From DASTBU01 sp035711845 (GTDB taxonomy: Bacteria > Acidobacteriota > Vicinamibacteria > Vicinamibacterales > 2-12-FULL-66-21): a stretch of 64,000 nt of DNA. The stretch's first letter is position 1; every line of letters begins with the position of its first letter. The stretch covers positions 1-64,000 of the forward strand of contig DASTBU010000054.1 of NCBI GenBank assembly GCA_035711845.1, read 5' to 3'. Positions 33,507 through 42,961 of this stretch are shown here, piece by piece. The position numbers and the translations under genes were made by a program. A model generated the notes under the pieces. That model was not told where the DNA came from and searched no databases. It was given only the letters and a program-made list of their open reading frames with translations.

Positions 33507-34829
33507 ATGACGCCCACACGGTCCGCTGGGTCGCCCGCTCCGGCGATCGGCTTTTGGATGGCGGTTGCACTGGTCATGGGCAACATGATCGGCTCCGGCA
33601 TTTTTCTCCTGCCTTCCTCGCTCGCGCCGTATGGGGGGTTGAGCATCGTGGGGTGGGTCGTGTCGGCGGCGGGTGCGCTGGCCCTGGCGCTGGTCTTCGC
33701 GCGGCTCGCACAGCTCTCTCCAGCAGCCGGCGGTCCGTATGCTTACACTCGACAGGCGTTCGGTGACTTTGCAGGTTTTCTGATCGCCTGGGGTTACTGG
33801 ATTTCGATCTGGTCGAGCCTCGGCGCTCTGGTGGTCGCCCTGGTCGGCTATCTCGATCCGTTCTTTCCTTCGATCGTCCGCAACCCGCCGTCGGCGGCGC
33901 TGCTCGCGATCGCACTGCTCTGGCTGCTCGTCGGCGTCAACGTCCTGGGCGTGCGCACGGCCGCCTGGGTGCAAGCCACTACGACGGTCTTGAAGATCGT
34001 TCCGCTCGTGGTGGTCGGACTGCTGGGACTGGCGAGCTTCGAGCCATCCCATTTCCAGCTGGCGCAGGCGGACGGCAGCCGGTGGATCACCGCGGTGCCC
34101 GCCGTGGCCACGCTCACCCTGTGGGCGTTTCTGGGCCTCGAATCCGCGACGGTTCCGGCCGAGAGCATCCACAATCCCGAACGCACGATTCCACGCGCCA
34201 CCGTCACCGGGACGCTGCTGGCTGCCATCATTTATATAGTGAGCACGGTCGGCGTCATGAGCCTGATCCCGCCTGCCACGCTCGGCCAGTCGAGCGCTCC
34301 GTTCGCCCAGGCGGCGGGCCTGCTCGGCGGAGGGTGGGCCGAGTCCGCTGTGGCGCTGGGCGCCGCCATCTCGTGCTTTGGATCGCTGAACGGCTGGATT
34401 CTGCTCGTGGGCCAGCTGCCGCTCGCCGTGGCGCGCGATGGACTGTTCCCGCCGGTGTTCGCCCGGCTCACGAGCCGCGGTACGCCGGCCGCGGGCATGA
34501 TCATCGGCGGGATGCTGGCGACGGCGCTGGTCGGGATGAACTACACTCGCGGGCTCGTCAGCCTGTTCACCTTCATCATCCTGTTGTCCACACTGAACTC
34601 GCTCATCCCGTACACGTTTTCGTCGCTGGCGATCTTCCTCCTCGAGCCCCGGCGGGCATCTCTCCAGAGCGGTATCCGTCTCATCGCCTCGCTGGCGTTC
34701 ATCTACTCTTTCTGGGCGATCGGCGGCGCGGGAGCCGAAACCGTGTACTACGGTTTCCTGCTTCTCGTCGCCGGGCTGCCGGTTTACGTCTTCATGCGGC
34801 GCGGATTGCGGGTCTCTGGCGCCACCTGA
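33507..34829 (+). CDS. APC superfamily amino acid permease
   Basis: 440 residues with about 12 membrane helices. TM1 carries the family motif GNMIGSGIFLLPSSLAPYG, which forms the substrate site. Later landmarks are GGPYAYTRQAFGDFAGFLIAW, LTLWAFLGLESATVPAESIHNPERTIPRAT and LFTFIILLSTLNSLIPY. It resembles the arginine/agmatine or basic amino acid antiporter (AdiC-like) subgroup, but the substrate is open. The start is ATG 33507, where the hydrophobic region follows a short Ser/Thr/Pro tail. Confidence 0.9.
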   Translation: MTPTRSAGSPAPAIGFWMAVALVMGNMIGSGIFLLPSSLAPYGGLSIVGWVVSAAGALALALVFARLAQLSPAAGGPYAYTRQAFGDFAGFLIAWGYWISIWSSLGALVVALVGYLDPFFPSIVRNPPSAALLAIALLWLLVGVNVLGVRTAAWVQATTTVLKIVPLVVVGLLGLASFEPSHFQLAQADGSRWITAVPAVATLTLWAFLGLESATVPAESIHNPERTIPRATVTGTLLAAIIYIVSTVGVMSLIPPATLGQSSAPFAQAAGLLGGGWAESAVALGAAISCFGSLNGWILLVGQLPLAVARDGLFPPVFARLTSRGTPAAGMIIGGMLATALVGMNYTRGLVSLFTFIILLSTLNSLIPYTFSSLAIFLLEPRRASLQSGIRLIASLAFIYSFWAIGGAGAETVYYGFLLLVAGLPVYVFMRRGLRVSGAT

Positions 34830-34853
34830 CCCTCCGCGCGGCCCGTCTTCGCC

Positions 34854-35672
34854 TCACGAAACCTGTCGGACCTGCTGTCGCAGCAGCGGCGTTCGCGTGT
34901 AGCTCCGCGGGATCGATGGGTTCGGGTCGTCGAGTCGGGCATCCGTGTTACGGCGGCACACGGCGCGGACGTACCCCAGATACGTCCCTTGGTCGGCTTC
35001 GATTGCCTGGATCTCGACGACATTATCCGGGGCGACGGCCTGTTGCCATTCGAGCCACGCACGCCATCCGTCGGGCAGCGTATCGGCGATGTCCACCGTC
35101 ACGATGCCGCTGCGCTCCCAATGTCGCCTCCACCAGGCTGCAGAGTGCAGGCAGCTCATCCCCGGCTCCCACCACGCCTGGAGGTGCTCGGGAATCGGGC
35201 CCTCGATCTCCTGCGTGAGGCCTGCGCCGGCAATCGCAACCGGGCCGCCAGGCCGGACGAACCGTGCGAGATTGCTCAGAAAAAGATCGTCGGTGCCATA
35301 GTAGACGAACGAGTCGATGCTCACGATGGCGTCGAAGAAGGCCTCGGCGAACGGCAGCGCGCGCGCGTCCGCTCTGAGCGGAAAGACCCCGTCGTCCACG
35401 CCCGCATCGCGCACGCGCTCCAGGTTTTCGGCGGGGTTGAACCAGAGATCCGTTGCCCAGACCTGCACATCCAGTTCGCGCCGGAGGAAGATGGACGAGC
35501 AGGCCCGCCCGCATCCGAGATCCAGCACGCGCATGCCGGGCCGCAGATCCAGCGCCTCGACGAGCCATTCGGTGAGCCAGAGCGAGCACGCCCCGCCGCT
35601 GGCGTGAGACACGAGCCAATCGGGGTGATACTTCGCGGAGCGGGCAAAGCGCCCGGAGACCAAACGGTCCAT
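34854..35672 (-). CDS. SAM-dependent methyltransferase
   Basis: 272 residues from ATG 35672 (MDRLVSGRFARS). The class I motif I is MRVLDLGCGRACSSIFL, motif II is the acidic VWATDLWFNPAEN, and motif IV is FDAIVSIDSFVYYGTDDLFL. The GGACSLWLTEWLVEALDL approach and SIDSFVYYGTD resemble the small-molecule methyltransferases near UbiE and those acting on cyclopropane or sarcosine substrates. The substrate cannot be told. It converges on the APC permease with a 24-base gap. Confidence 0.8.
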   Translation of the reverse strand: MDRLVSGRFARSAKYHPDWLVSHASGGACSLWLTEWLVEALDLRPGMRVLDLGCGRACSSIFLRRELDVQVWATDLWFNPAENLERVRDAGVDDGVFPLRADARALPFAEAFFDAIVSIDSFVYYGTDDLFLSNLARFVRPGGPVAIAGAGLTQEIEGPIPEHLQAWWEPGMSCLHSAAWWRRHWERSGIVTVDIADTLPDGWRAWLEWQQAVAPDNVVEIQAIEADQGTYLGYVRAVCRRNTDARLDDPNPSIPRSYTRTPLLRQQVRQVS

Positions 35673-35758
35673 GAAAATGCCTCGAGGGATTCGTCCCCGA
35701 ACCGGCTGCGTGCGGCAGCAGCCCGTTCGTCGGATCCCGAATCGGCGGCCAAGAGAGG

Positions 35759-35805
35759 CTTGACCCCTTGGGACTTCCTCAATTGGCTCGAGTTTTCGGG
35801 TCAAG
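35759..35805. terminator. Inverted repeat between DinB and methyltransferase genes
   Basis: CTTGACCC (35759-35766) and GGGTCAAG (35798-35805) form an 8-base perfect stem with a 31-base loop, in the 200-base gap that otherwise shows no gene. It could end transcription of the dinB-like gene upstream on the minus strand. Confidence 0.35.
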
Positions 35806-35872
35806 ACCGTCCCCGCGCTTGCCCCGTCAAAGCGCGCTCGAGCGCGAAGGCGGGTCAGCGGGCGCAGCGTCG

Positions 35873-36334
35873 CTAGGGTTCGTCCCCGCTCGGTCCGTAG
35901 ATCTGCGGAACGGTCGATCCCATCGGGCGCAGGTACGTGGAGATTTGCCCCCGATGGTGCACGATGTCGAAGAGGAAGCTCCACGCCATCGGCGACGCCG
36001 GCCGCTGACTGCCGAAGAACTCGAACGTGCCGTCCCACCGCGCGGCGGGCAGCGCCTTCCACCGCCGGACGATGTCTGCGCGCTGCGTGTCGTAGATGCC
36101 GAGCATCTCCTTGATCGTTGCCGGCGCGGGAGGCGGCTTCCATTCCGCCTGACCGGTCTCGAGTGCCTCGATGATCATCTTCTCCTCGCAGACGATCTGC
36201 CATGCGATTTCACTCGCCGTGCGAGACTTCGGATCGGGCCGGTAATTCGAGCCCTCCGGAATGCGCGCGATCACGTTGCGCGTGGTCTTCGATTCATTCT
36301 CCCAGAATTCTGTGAACAGCGCTCGCTCGTCCAT
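35873..36334 (-). CDS. DinB family protein
   Basis: 153 residues from ATG 36334; GGAGGG (36340-36345 in plus coordinates) five bases upstream decides this start. It is a four-helix bundle of the DinB/YfiT type with the three metal-binding histidines reduced: a Gln-bearing helix WQIVCEEKMIIEALE appears at the first site, and FDIVHHRGQISTYLRPMG carries the conserved C-terminal His pair. YGPSGDEP at the end is typical. DinB-type proteins include thiol-transferases and unknown metal enzymes; the substrate here is unknown. Confidence 0.85.
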   Translation of the reverse strand: MDERALFTEFWENESKTTRNVIARIPEGSNYRPDPKSRTASEIAWQIVCEEKMIIEALETGQAEWKPPPAPATIKEMLGIYDTQRADIVRRWKALPAARWDGTFEFFGSQRPASPMAWSFLFDIVHHRGQISTYLRPMGSTVPQIYGPSGDEP

Positions 36335-36605
36335 GCGGACCCTCCTGGCAGCTTCGATCAGTATGGAGCACATTCTCCAACTTGTTGCGTTGAACGGATA
36401 CCGGAGGGGTTATTGCCTGATGCCGACCGGGGCGAAGGGGACTCATGCCACCTGGCGCCAATTCTCGTCCGTCTCCGCCAGCGCTTAACCCGGGACGGAT
36501 GGATGAGCCGGATGAGCCCGACAGCCGGCCGGTCGCCGGAAACCGTGGACGTCTGCCATGAAACAACCATTCGGTTTGTCGCAGACGGCATAATGAGTGT
36601 AGCTC

Positions 36606-38516
36606 ATGCATCGCAGGCTCGAGTACCGCAGCGGCATCCGCGGCCGATACGCGGACGTGTTCAGTCCCCCCGCGCTTGCCGCGCTCGCCGCGCTCGCACC
36701 GTTCAACCGCGACCGCCTCGCTGTCATGGCCGCGCGGTTGGAGCGGCGGCGAGCCCGCGCCAGGGATCACCGGCGCATCGAGTTCCTCGATCCGGAGTCG
36801 CTGATCCCGCGCACGGCCCTGCGCGTAGCCGACGCGAGAGCGGGTCACTTCGACGGTGGCGCGATCCCGCCCGATCTCGAGCGGCAGTGGATCCAGGGCA
36901 CTGGCCCTGCGACCAGGCCGCGCGCCTCGATTGAGAGCGGCCTCCGCAACGTCGCGTACGGGCTGCTCTCAGGCGCCGACGGCTGGATGTTCGACGGCGA
37001 GGACGCGCTCGGCCAGGTCGAGACCATGTCGCTCGACAACCAGCGCAACCTGAGGCTCGCGATCGCCGGCGATCCGCAGTTCCTCGAAGTGGCGCGCAAG
37101 GTCGCCGAGGAGATGAACGGCTGGGCGCGCGGCTTCTTCGGCCGCGAGATCGTCGTCGACTGGCGCGAGCAACTCGGCTTCACCGCGCGCATCTTCCGGG
37201 CGCGCGGCCTGCACCTCGACGATCGCCACGTGCGCGAGGCCGACGGGACCGGCTTCGCTGCCTCGATCGTCGACCTCACCCTCTACGTGGTTCACAATCA
37301 CGAGCGGCTGCGCGCCGAGGGACGCTCGGTAGTGCTCTACCTGCCGAAGATCCAGGCCGCCGAGGAAGCAGCGCTGTGGAACGACCTGATCGCCGCGCTC
37401 GAGGCGCACCTGGGCCTCGAGGTTGGGACGATCAAGGCCTACGTGCTGGTCGAACAGCTCGAAGCGACGTTCCAGCTGATGGAGATCCGCGCGGCGCTCG
37501 CGCCCCACTTCGTCGGCTTCAACACCGGCCGCTGGGACTACATCAACAGCGTCTCCGACGCGATGGCGTGGGATCCTGAGTTCGTCAACCCGAATATCGA
37601 TGCCATCACGATGACCTACGGCTACATGCGCACCTACGAGGACCGCGTGCGCCGCGCCGTCAACACGCCCGACAGAAACGGCCGGTTCGCCTTGTGGCAA
37701 GGCGGGATGGAGCCAAACATTCCCGTCGGCTCCGAGGCCGGGGTCTCCGCCGGCATGAGGAAGGCCGTGGCGGGCGCCGAGCGCGAGCAGCGCGAGGGCG
37801 CGAGCGGCAAGTGGGTGGCCCACTGGAAGATGGTCCATATCGTCAGGCCGGTCTGGGAGCACGCGGCCGAGGTCAACCAGCTCGGCCGCGAGTTTCCGGC
37901 GCTGACCTACACCGCCACGGATGCCGACGCGTTGACACGGCTCGAGCCGGCGCCTCGCACCGTGCGCGGCGCGCGAGATCTGCTCTCGGTCGCGCTCCAG
38001 TACGGCAACGCCTTCGGCCGCGGTTTCCAGGCGGCGGCGCTCAAACCGGCCGATTTCTTCGGCAACGACGACGTGCTGTATCTGATGGAGGATATGGCCA
38101 CCGGCGAGATCCGGCTGTCGATCCTCTGGGAGTGGTTGCACAAGGGCGCGCACCTGAGCGACGGCGATCCGGATACGGGCGTGCGCGCCGGCGATCGCTT
38201 CACCCGCGCGTTGTTCGAACGGCTGCTCGGCGAGGAGTACGCCAAGCTGCTCGCGGCGCGCAACCGCGACGTCCACGACGACTCGAAGACCACCACGCTG
38301 CCGATCGCGCGAGAGATCGTCGTCGCCTATCTGCGCGCGGACATCAAGCCGCCGTGGTACATCGATCTGCTCAATCTGAACCTCGACAACCACGATCTCG
38401 ACACCGCCGCCGAGCGAATCGCACGCTTCCTCGCCGGGTTCGAGCGCGACGGGACGCGCCTCACCGGTAACGTCGATTTCGGCGCGGTGGCGCCGGCTCT
38501 GGACGACTCGCCATGA
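36606..38516 (+). CDS. aceB: Malate synthase A
   Basis: Condenses glyoxylate with acetyl-CoA to malate, the second step of the glyoxylate shunt. The 636 residues exceed the usual 530 of type A. FVGFNTGRWDYI matches the malate synthase signature. DGWMFDGEDALGQ and VYLPKIQAAEEAALW-like segments (PKIQ) fit the substrate site, and NPNIDAITMTYGYMRTYEDRV the conserved core. The final 100 residues contain the catalytic-Asp region. The start ATG 36606 has no obvious Shine-Dalgarno sequence. Its stop overlaps the aceA start by ATGA, so the two are translationally coupled. Confidence 0.92.
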   Translation: MHRRLEYRSGIRGRYADVFSPPALAALAALAPFNRDRLAVMAARLERRRARARDHRRIEFLDPESLIPRTALRVADARAGHFDGGAIPPDLERQWIQGTGPATRPRASIESGLRNVAYGLLSGADGWMFDGEDALGQVETMSLDNQRNLRLAIAGDPQFLEVARKVAEEMNGWARGFFGREIVVDWREQLGFTARIFRARGLHLDDRHVREADGTGFAASIVDLTLYVVHNHERLRAEGRSVVLYLPKIQAAEEAALWNDLIAALEAHLGLEVGTIKAYVLVEQLEATFQLMEIRAALAPHFVGFNTGRWDYINSVSDAMAWDPEFVNPNIDAITMTYGYMRTYEDRVRRAVNTPDRNGRFALWQGGMEPNIPVGSEAGVSAGMRKAVAGAEREQREGASGKWVAHWKMVHIVRPVWEHAAEVNQLGREFPALTYTATDADALTRLEPAPRTVRGARDLLSVALQYGNAFGRGFQAAALKPADFFGNDDVLYLMEDMATGEIRLSILWEWLHKGAHLSDGDPDTGVRAGDRFTRALFERLLGEEYAKLLAARNRDVHDDSKTTTLPIAREIVVAYLRADIKPPWYIDLLNLNLDNHDLDTAAERIARFLAGFERDGTRLTGNVDFGAVAPALDDSP

Positions 38517-40771
38517 CACCGTTCGATCAGGACGTCGCCGACACCCAGCGGTGGTTCGACAGCCCCCGTTTTGCGCGGATCACGCGGCTCTACGGCGCAC
38601 GGCGGGTCGTGGCGCAGCGCGGCTCCATCGCCACTGATTACACCGTCGCCCGAGAAGCGGCCGCGGCGTTCTACGAACGCCTGCGCGAGCTCTTCGCCGA
38701 GCGCAAGAGCATCACGACCTTCGGCCCCTACTCGCCCGGCCAGGCCGTCGCCATGAAGCGGCTCGGCATCGAGGGAATCTATCTCGGAGGCTGGGCGACC
38801 TCGGCCAAAGGATCGACCACCGAGGATCCAGGACCGGACCTCGCCAGCTATCCGCTCTCTCAGGTGCCCGACGAGGCCGCGGTCGTCGTCCGCGCGCTGC
38901 TGACCGCCGATCGCAACCAGCAGTACCAACTGTCGCGAATGAACGAGGCACAGCGCCGGGCCGCGCCGGTGCACGACTTCCGTCCGTGGATCATCGCCGA
39001 CGCCGACACGGGACATGGCGGTGAACCGCACGTGCGGAACCTCGTACGACGGTTCGTCGAGGCCGGCGTGTCCGGGTACCACATCGAGGATCAGCGGCCC
39101 GGCACCAAGAAGTGCGGACACCAGGGAGGCAAGGTCCTGGTGGCCTCGGACGAGCAAATCAAGCGCCTCAACGCCGCGCGTTTCCAGCTCGACGTCATGG
39201 GCGTGCCCGGCATCATCGTCGCGCGCACCGACGCCGAAGCCGCCAACCTGCTCGACGGCCGCGGCGACGAGCGTGATCATCCCTTCATCCTGGGAGCCAC
39301 CAACCTCCAGCTGCCGACGTACAAGAGCTGTTTTCTCGCGCTCGTGCGGCGCTTCCACACGCTCGGTGTGCGGGAGTTGAACGGCCATGTGCTCTACGCG
39401 CTCTCCGACGAGGAGTACGCCGCCGCCGATGCCTGGCTGGAACGCGCGGGCCTCGCGACGCTTGCCGCCGAAGGCGCTGCGACGCTGAAGAACGCCGATG
39501 ACAACCTGATCGACGGCGTCTTCGATGCGGTGGAGTCGCGCCTGGTCGAGCGCTGGGAGGCGGAAGCCGGCCTCGAAACCTACGGCGAAGCGGTTGCGGA
39601 GGTGCTTGCGTTCCGCGCGAGCGAGGGGGAGACGCTCGATCTGTCGGTCGACGAGTGGCGGCGCTTCGCCAGCCGCGCGTCGTTCCATACCGCGCGCGAG
39701 AAGGCGCGCGCGCTCGGCGTCCACGTCGTCTGGGACTGCGAGCATGCCAAGACCCCCGAGGGGTACTACCAGGTGCGGGGCGGCGTTCCATACGCGATTG
39801 CCAAGTCGCTCGCCGCGGCGCCGTTCGCCGATGTGCTGTGGATGGAGACCAAGACCGCCGACCTGGCTGAGGCCGGGCAGTTTGCGGACGCGATCCACGC
39901 CGAGTTCCCCGACATGATGCTGGCCTACAACCTGTCTCCGTCCTTCAACTGGGACTCGACCGGCATGAGCGACGAGGACATGCGCCGATTCCCCGAGGAG
40001 CTGGGCAGGATGGGCTTCGTCTTCAACTTCATCACCTACGGCGGCCACCAAATCGATGGTGTCGCGGGCGAGGAGTTCGCGACCGCGCTGAAGCAGGACG
40101 GCATGCTCGCGCTCGCCCGCCTGCAGCGCAAGATCCGGCTCGTCGAGTCGCCCTACAAGACCCCGCAGACGCTGGTCGGCGGCCCGCGCGCCGACGCCGC
40201 GCTCGCCGCCGCGTCGGGCCACACGGCGACCACCAAGGCGATGGGCAAGGGCTCGACGCAGCACCAGCACTTGATCCAGACCGAGGTCCCGAAGAAGCTG
40301 CTCGAGGAGTGGCTCGCGGTCTGGAGCGCGCACTACGGGCTGCCGGGCAGCCTCCGGGTCGACCTGCGGCCGCAGCGCGCCGGTTCTGAGTTGCTCGAGC
40401 TCGCCATCCGCGACGGCGGCCCGGCGCCGGTCGCCACCGTCATTTTCGCGCCGATCCAGGATCGCCGGGGCCGCACCATTCTGTCAGTCCGCGACCAGAA
40501 CACGTTCGCCGAGGCGATGCGCAAGAAGCGGCTGATGACCCTGGTCCACCTCTGGCTGATCCACCGCTACAAGGCGGATTCGGTGCACTACGTCAGCCCG
40601 ACGGAGGACAATCGGTACCAGACGGCAAAGATGAAATCCCACGGTCTGTTCACGACCGTCAACACCGAGGTGGGACAGATCATCGTCGCCGACGTCGATC
40701 ACGCGCGCGTCGAGGCGCTCCTGGCGGGCGATCGCATCGCGCTGGGCAAGTTGATCCGGAAGGAGGGCTGA
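38513..40771 (+). CDS. aceA: Isocitrate lyase, long ICL2-like form
   Basis: Splits isocitrate to succinate and glyoxylate, the first step of the shunt. The catalytic motif KKCGHQ lies at 199-204 with Cys201. DFRPWIIADADTGHGG carries the Mg2+-binding Asp residues, and YNLSPSFNWD the conserved C-terminal active-site lid. At 752 residues it is far longer than the 430 of the E. coli enzyme and similar in size to the mycobacterial AceA2 (ICL2) type, which has an extra C-terminal domain. The region after residue 580 (VPKKLLEEWLAVW onward) corresponds to that extra part. Confidence 0.93.
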   Translation: MTPFDQDVADTQRWFDSPRFARITRLYGARRVVAQRGSIATDYTVAREAAAAFYERLRELFAERKSITTFGPYSPGQAVAMKRLGIEGIYLGGWATSAKGSTTEDPGPDLASYPLSQVPDEAAVVVRALLTADRNQQYQLSRMNEAQRRAAPVHDFRPWIIADADTGHGGEPHVRNLVRRFVEAGVSGYHIEDQRPGTKKCGHQGGKVLVASDEQIKRLNAARFQLDVMGVPGIIVARTDAEAANLLDGRGDERDHPFILGATNLQLPTYKSCFLALVRRFHTLGVRELNGHVLYALSDEEYAAADAWLERAGLATLAAEGAATLKNADDNLIDGVFDAVESRLVERWEAEAGLETYGEAVAEVLAFRASEGETLDLSVDEWRRFASRASFHTAREKARALGVHVVWDCEHAKTPEGYYQVRGGVPYAIAKSLAAAPFADVLWMETKTADLAEAGQFADAIHAEFPDMMLAYNLSPSFNWDSTGMSDEDMRRFPEELGRMGFVFNFITYGGHQIDGVAGEEFATALKQDGMLALARLQRKIRLVESPYKTPQTLVGGPRADAALAAASGHTATTKAMGKGSTQHQHLIQTEVPKKLLEEWLAVWSAHYGLPGSLRVDLRPQRAGSELLELAIRDGGPAPVATVIFAPIQDRRGRTILSVRDQNTFAEAMRKKRLMTLVHLWLIHRYKADSVHYVSPTEDNRYQTAKMKSHGLFTTVNTEVGQIIVADVDHARVEALLAGDRIALGKLIRKEG

Positions 40772-40880
40772 GCGCACCGACGCAGGTCTGGAGCCGCACA
40801 GCCACAAGACGGGTCTGGAGCGGCGGACGGTCGATGCAGTTGCGCGGACCGGGGCGCCACACCCCGGGTGGGAATCCAAG

Positions 40881-41192
40881 ATGCTGTTCACCAAACGTCT
40901 TCGCGAGGGAATCCGGCGCGGGAGAATCAGATGCAGCGTTCGCATCTGGACGCGTCCCCATGTAAAGGTCGGCGGCCGTTACCGGATGGACGAGGGCCAC
41001 ATCGTCGTGGATTCGCTGACGCCGATGGCCGACACCGACGTGACCGACGATCTGGCCCGTGAATCAGGGTTCGAGAACGCGGACGATTTGCTGCGAATCG
41101 CGAGACACGGGAGCGGCGACAAGATGTATCTGATTCGGTTCCATTACCTGCCGCCGGGCGGGTGGGATATGACTGGTCCCCTGGAAACGTAA
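40881..41192 (+). CDS. ASCH-domain-like (PUA-fold) small protein
   Basis: 103 residues starting MLFTKRLREGIRRGRIRCSV, the typical ASCH opening in which Lys/Arg residues face a nucleic acid. It continues with RVSVRIWTRPHVKVGGRYRM-like strands and a closing YLIRFHYL. ASCH proteins are thought to bind RNA or act on modified nucleosides. The last five codons are part of a long inverted repeat that also reaches the convergent gene. Confidence 0.72.
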   Translation: MLFTKRLREGIRRGRIRCSVRIWTRPHVKVGGRYRMDEGHIVVDSLTPMADTDVTDDLARESGFENADDLLRIARHGSGDKMYLIRFHYLPPGGWDMTGPLET

Positions 41193-41336
41193 TGCGTCAC
41201 ATAATTCCCGGGCGGGGCATCCCGGCTCGCGGCGTTGCTCCTCCCTCACATATACCCAATATGCTCGGTCGTCGCGCCTTGCGATCCGGGCGCCGCGCTC
41301 CGGGACTTATGCAACGCATGACGCTTCCAGGGGACT
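41175..41336. repeat. Long imperfect inverted repeat between convergent genes
   Basis: The arm 41175-41230 matches the reverse complement of 41281-41336 at 42 of 56 positions without gaps (for example GTCCCCTGGAA, CATAA and TCCCGG are shared). The 50-base centre contains a concentric small palindrome, CATAT-ACCCA-ATATG at 41249-41263. Each arm takes in the 3' end of one gene. It could act as a bidirectional terminator or be a decayed mobile element. Confidence 0.75.
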
Positions 41337-42342
41337 AGCGTCCGAGACCGTTCAGCCGCCAGGCTTGCAGCACGCGCGCGTAGTTCCCACGCTCGATCGC
41401 GGCGGGATTCCGGCTCTCCTCGAGACTCATAATCGCGCGGACTTCCTGCAGCGATCCGAAGCCCTGGCGCTCGAGCCAGCGCTCGAGGTCCTTGACGATC
41501 AGCGCAAGATACCCTGGCCCGTGCTGCAGGAGGGCCGACACCATCTGCACGGCATGGGCACCGGCCATCATCACCTTGATCGCATCGAGGCTGGTGTGCA
41601 CGCCACCACTTGCGGCGAGCGAGGCCTGCACGTGGCCCGCCAGAATGGCCATCCATCGGACGCGCAGCAGCAAATCCTGGGATGTCGAGAGGTTCAGCCG
41701 CGCGACGACCTCGCGAGCCTCGGGATCGATGTCGGCCTGGTAGAAGCGGTTGAACAGCACCAGCCCGTTCGCACCGGCCGCGTCGAGCTGCTGGGCCAGA
41801 TGCGGCAGCGAGGAGAAAAAGGGCGACAGCTTCACGGCGACAGGAATGGTGACGCGCGCTTTAACCATCCGCACGACGTCGAGCAGGCGACGTTCGAGGT
41901 CGGCGCCGCTCTCCTCGGGATCGGTCGCGACGTGGTAGAAGTTCAACTCCAGAGCATCCGCGCCAGCCAGCTGTATCTGCCAGGCGTAATCGATCCACCC
42001 TTTCGGGGTCGTCCCGTTGAGCGATCCGATCACCGGAACGGACACCGCCGCCTTCACGCGGGCCAGGTGCTCCAGGTAGCCATCGGGGGGGAACGCGAAT
42101 TCCTCCGGCAGCGGCAGCAGCGAGACGGCATCGGAGAAGGATTTCGAACGCGCGAGCAGATAGTGGATGGAGCTGAACTCCGAACGAGTGATCTGCTCCT
42201 CGAACAGGGAGCGCATCACGATTGCCGCGGCGCCAGCGTCTTCGAGTCGCCGAACCATGTCGAGGTCGTCGACCAGCGGTGACGCACCCGGCATCAGGGG
42301 GTGCGGCAGTGTCAGCCCGAGGTACGTCGTCGACAGGTCCAT
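41335..42342 (-). CDS. Dihydroorotate dehydrogenase-like flavoprotein
   Basis: 335 residues, an FMN-binding TIM barrel. The start MDLSTTYLGLTLPHPLMPGASPL is like class 1 DHODs, and the core has PVIGSLNGTT (FMN loop), ALELNFYHV, IPVAVKLSPF and LFNRFYQADID. SGGVHTSLDAIKVMMAGAHAVQM is the phosphate-binding end. True PyrD enzymes have a catalytic Cys or Ser in a mobile loop, which I do not see clearly here; the separate family 'dihydroorotate dehydrogenase-like protein' is the best match. The substrate is uncertain. Stop is TAG inside the inverted repeat. Confidence 0.85.
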   Translation of the reverse strand: MDLSTTYLGLTLPHPLMPGASPLVDDLDMVRRLEDAGAAAIVMRSLFEEQITRSEFSSIHYLLARSKSFSDAVSLLPLPEEFAFPPDGYLEHLARVKAAVSVPVIGSLNGTTPKGWIDYAWQIQLAGADALELNFYHVATDPEESGADLERRLLDVVRMVKARVTIPVAVKLSPFFSSLPHLAQQLDAAGANGLVLFNRFYQADIDPEAREVVARLNLSTSQDLLLRVRWMAILAGHVQASLAASGGVHTSLDAIKVMMAGAHAVQMVSALLQHGPGYLALIVKDLERWLERQGFGSLQEVRAIMSLEESRNPAAIERGNYARVLQAWRLNGLGR

Positions 42343-42487
42343 GTCCGGGTCCGTAGACTTGTATACCTCGTAGATCGGTCAAAGGGCAAATCGCTCTCTG
42401 ACCGACATCCCTGTGAGGTCTTCGCAACACAGTTCGATCGACTGTGTTCGCCTCGACCGAGTCCGACCGAAGCACTCTCGGAGGCGC

Positions 42488-42961
42488 TCAGTCGATGCGG
42501 GTGGCTTCCGTGAGCCAGAAGACCTTCCACGTCGATCTGTCTGCCGAGTATTCCCACGTCGCGCGCCGATGCGTCCGGTCCGCGAACAGGATCGTGCATC
42601 GGACGGCCAGCACGTTGCCCTCCCTCGGCCACTCGCCGGTCAGCGTCCAGGTGCCTCCGAGATCTTCCAGCTGCCACGTGTTCGAGCTCCCGTCGTTGTA
42701 GAACGTGTGCGCCGTGAACGCCCGGCCGTTGCCCGTGCGGCCCAGGATCTCGATACAAGCCATCTCGTCGTCGCCAAGACGACCCTGGAGCCGGTGGACC
42801 AGAAACCGGCCGCCGGTGAGCCACTCGAACAGCTCGTCGGCCGACACGTCCGTCTCCGACCCGAAGGGGCTCTCGTACGCGTGACCGGTCATCTTCCATC
42901 TGCCGACGAACGGCTCGAGCTCCCGAAGATTCACCCTGGCTGAAGCGTGAGCGGTTGCCAT
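42488..42961 (-). CDS. DUF1579-like small lipocalin-type protein
   Basis: 157 residues from ATG 42961, preceded by GGGAGGAGG at 42971-42979. VNLRELEPFVGRWKMTGHAY opens the protein in the way seen in DUF1579 and related SRPBCC/lipocalin-like domains, and FYNDGSSNTWQLEDLGGTWTLTG forms the repeated beta hairpins. No signal peptide, so cytoplasmic. Function unknown. The open frame extends further upstream, but the Shine-Dalgarno sequence supports this start. Confidence 0.75.
   Translation of the reverse strand: MATAHASARVNLRELEPFVGRWKMTGHAYESPFGSETDVSADELFEWLTGGRFLVHRLQGRLGDDEMACIEILGRTGNGRAFTAHTFYNDGSSNTWQLEDLGGTWTLTGEWPREGNVLAVRCTILFADRTHRRATWEYSADRSTWKVFWLTEATRID

Noticed and set aside
38327..40333. 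668-codon minus-strand frame
   Set aside because: Antisense shadow of isocitrate lyase.
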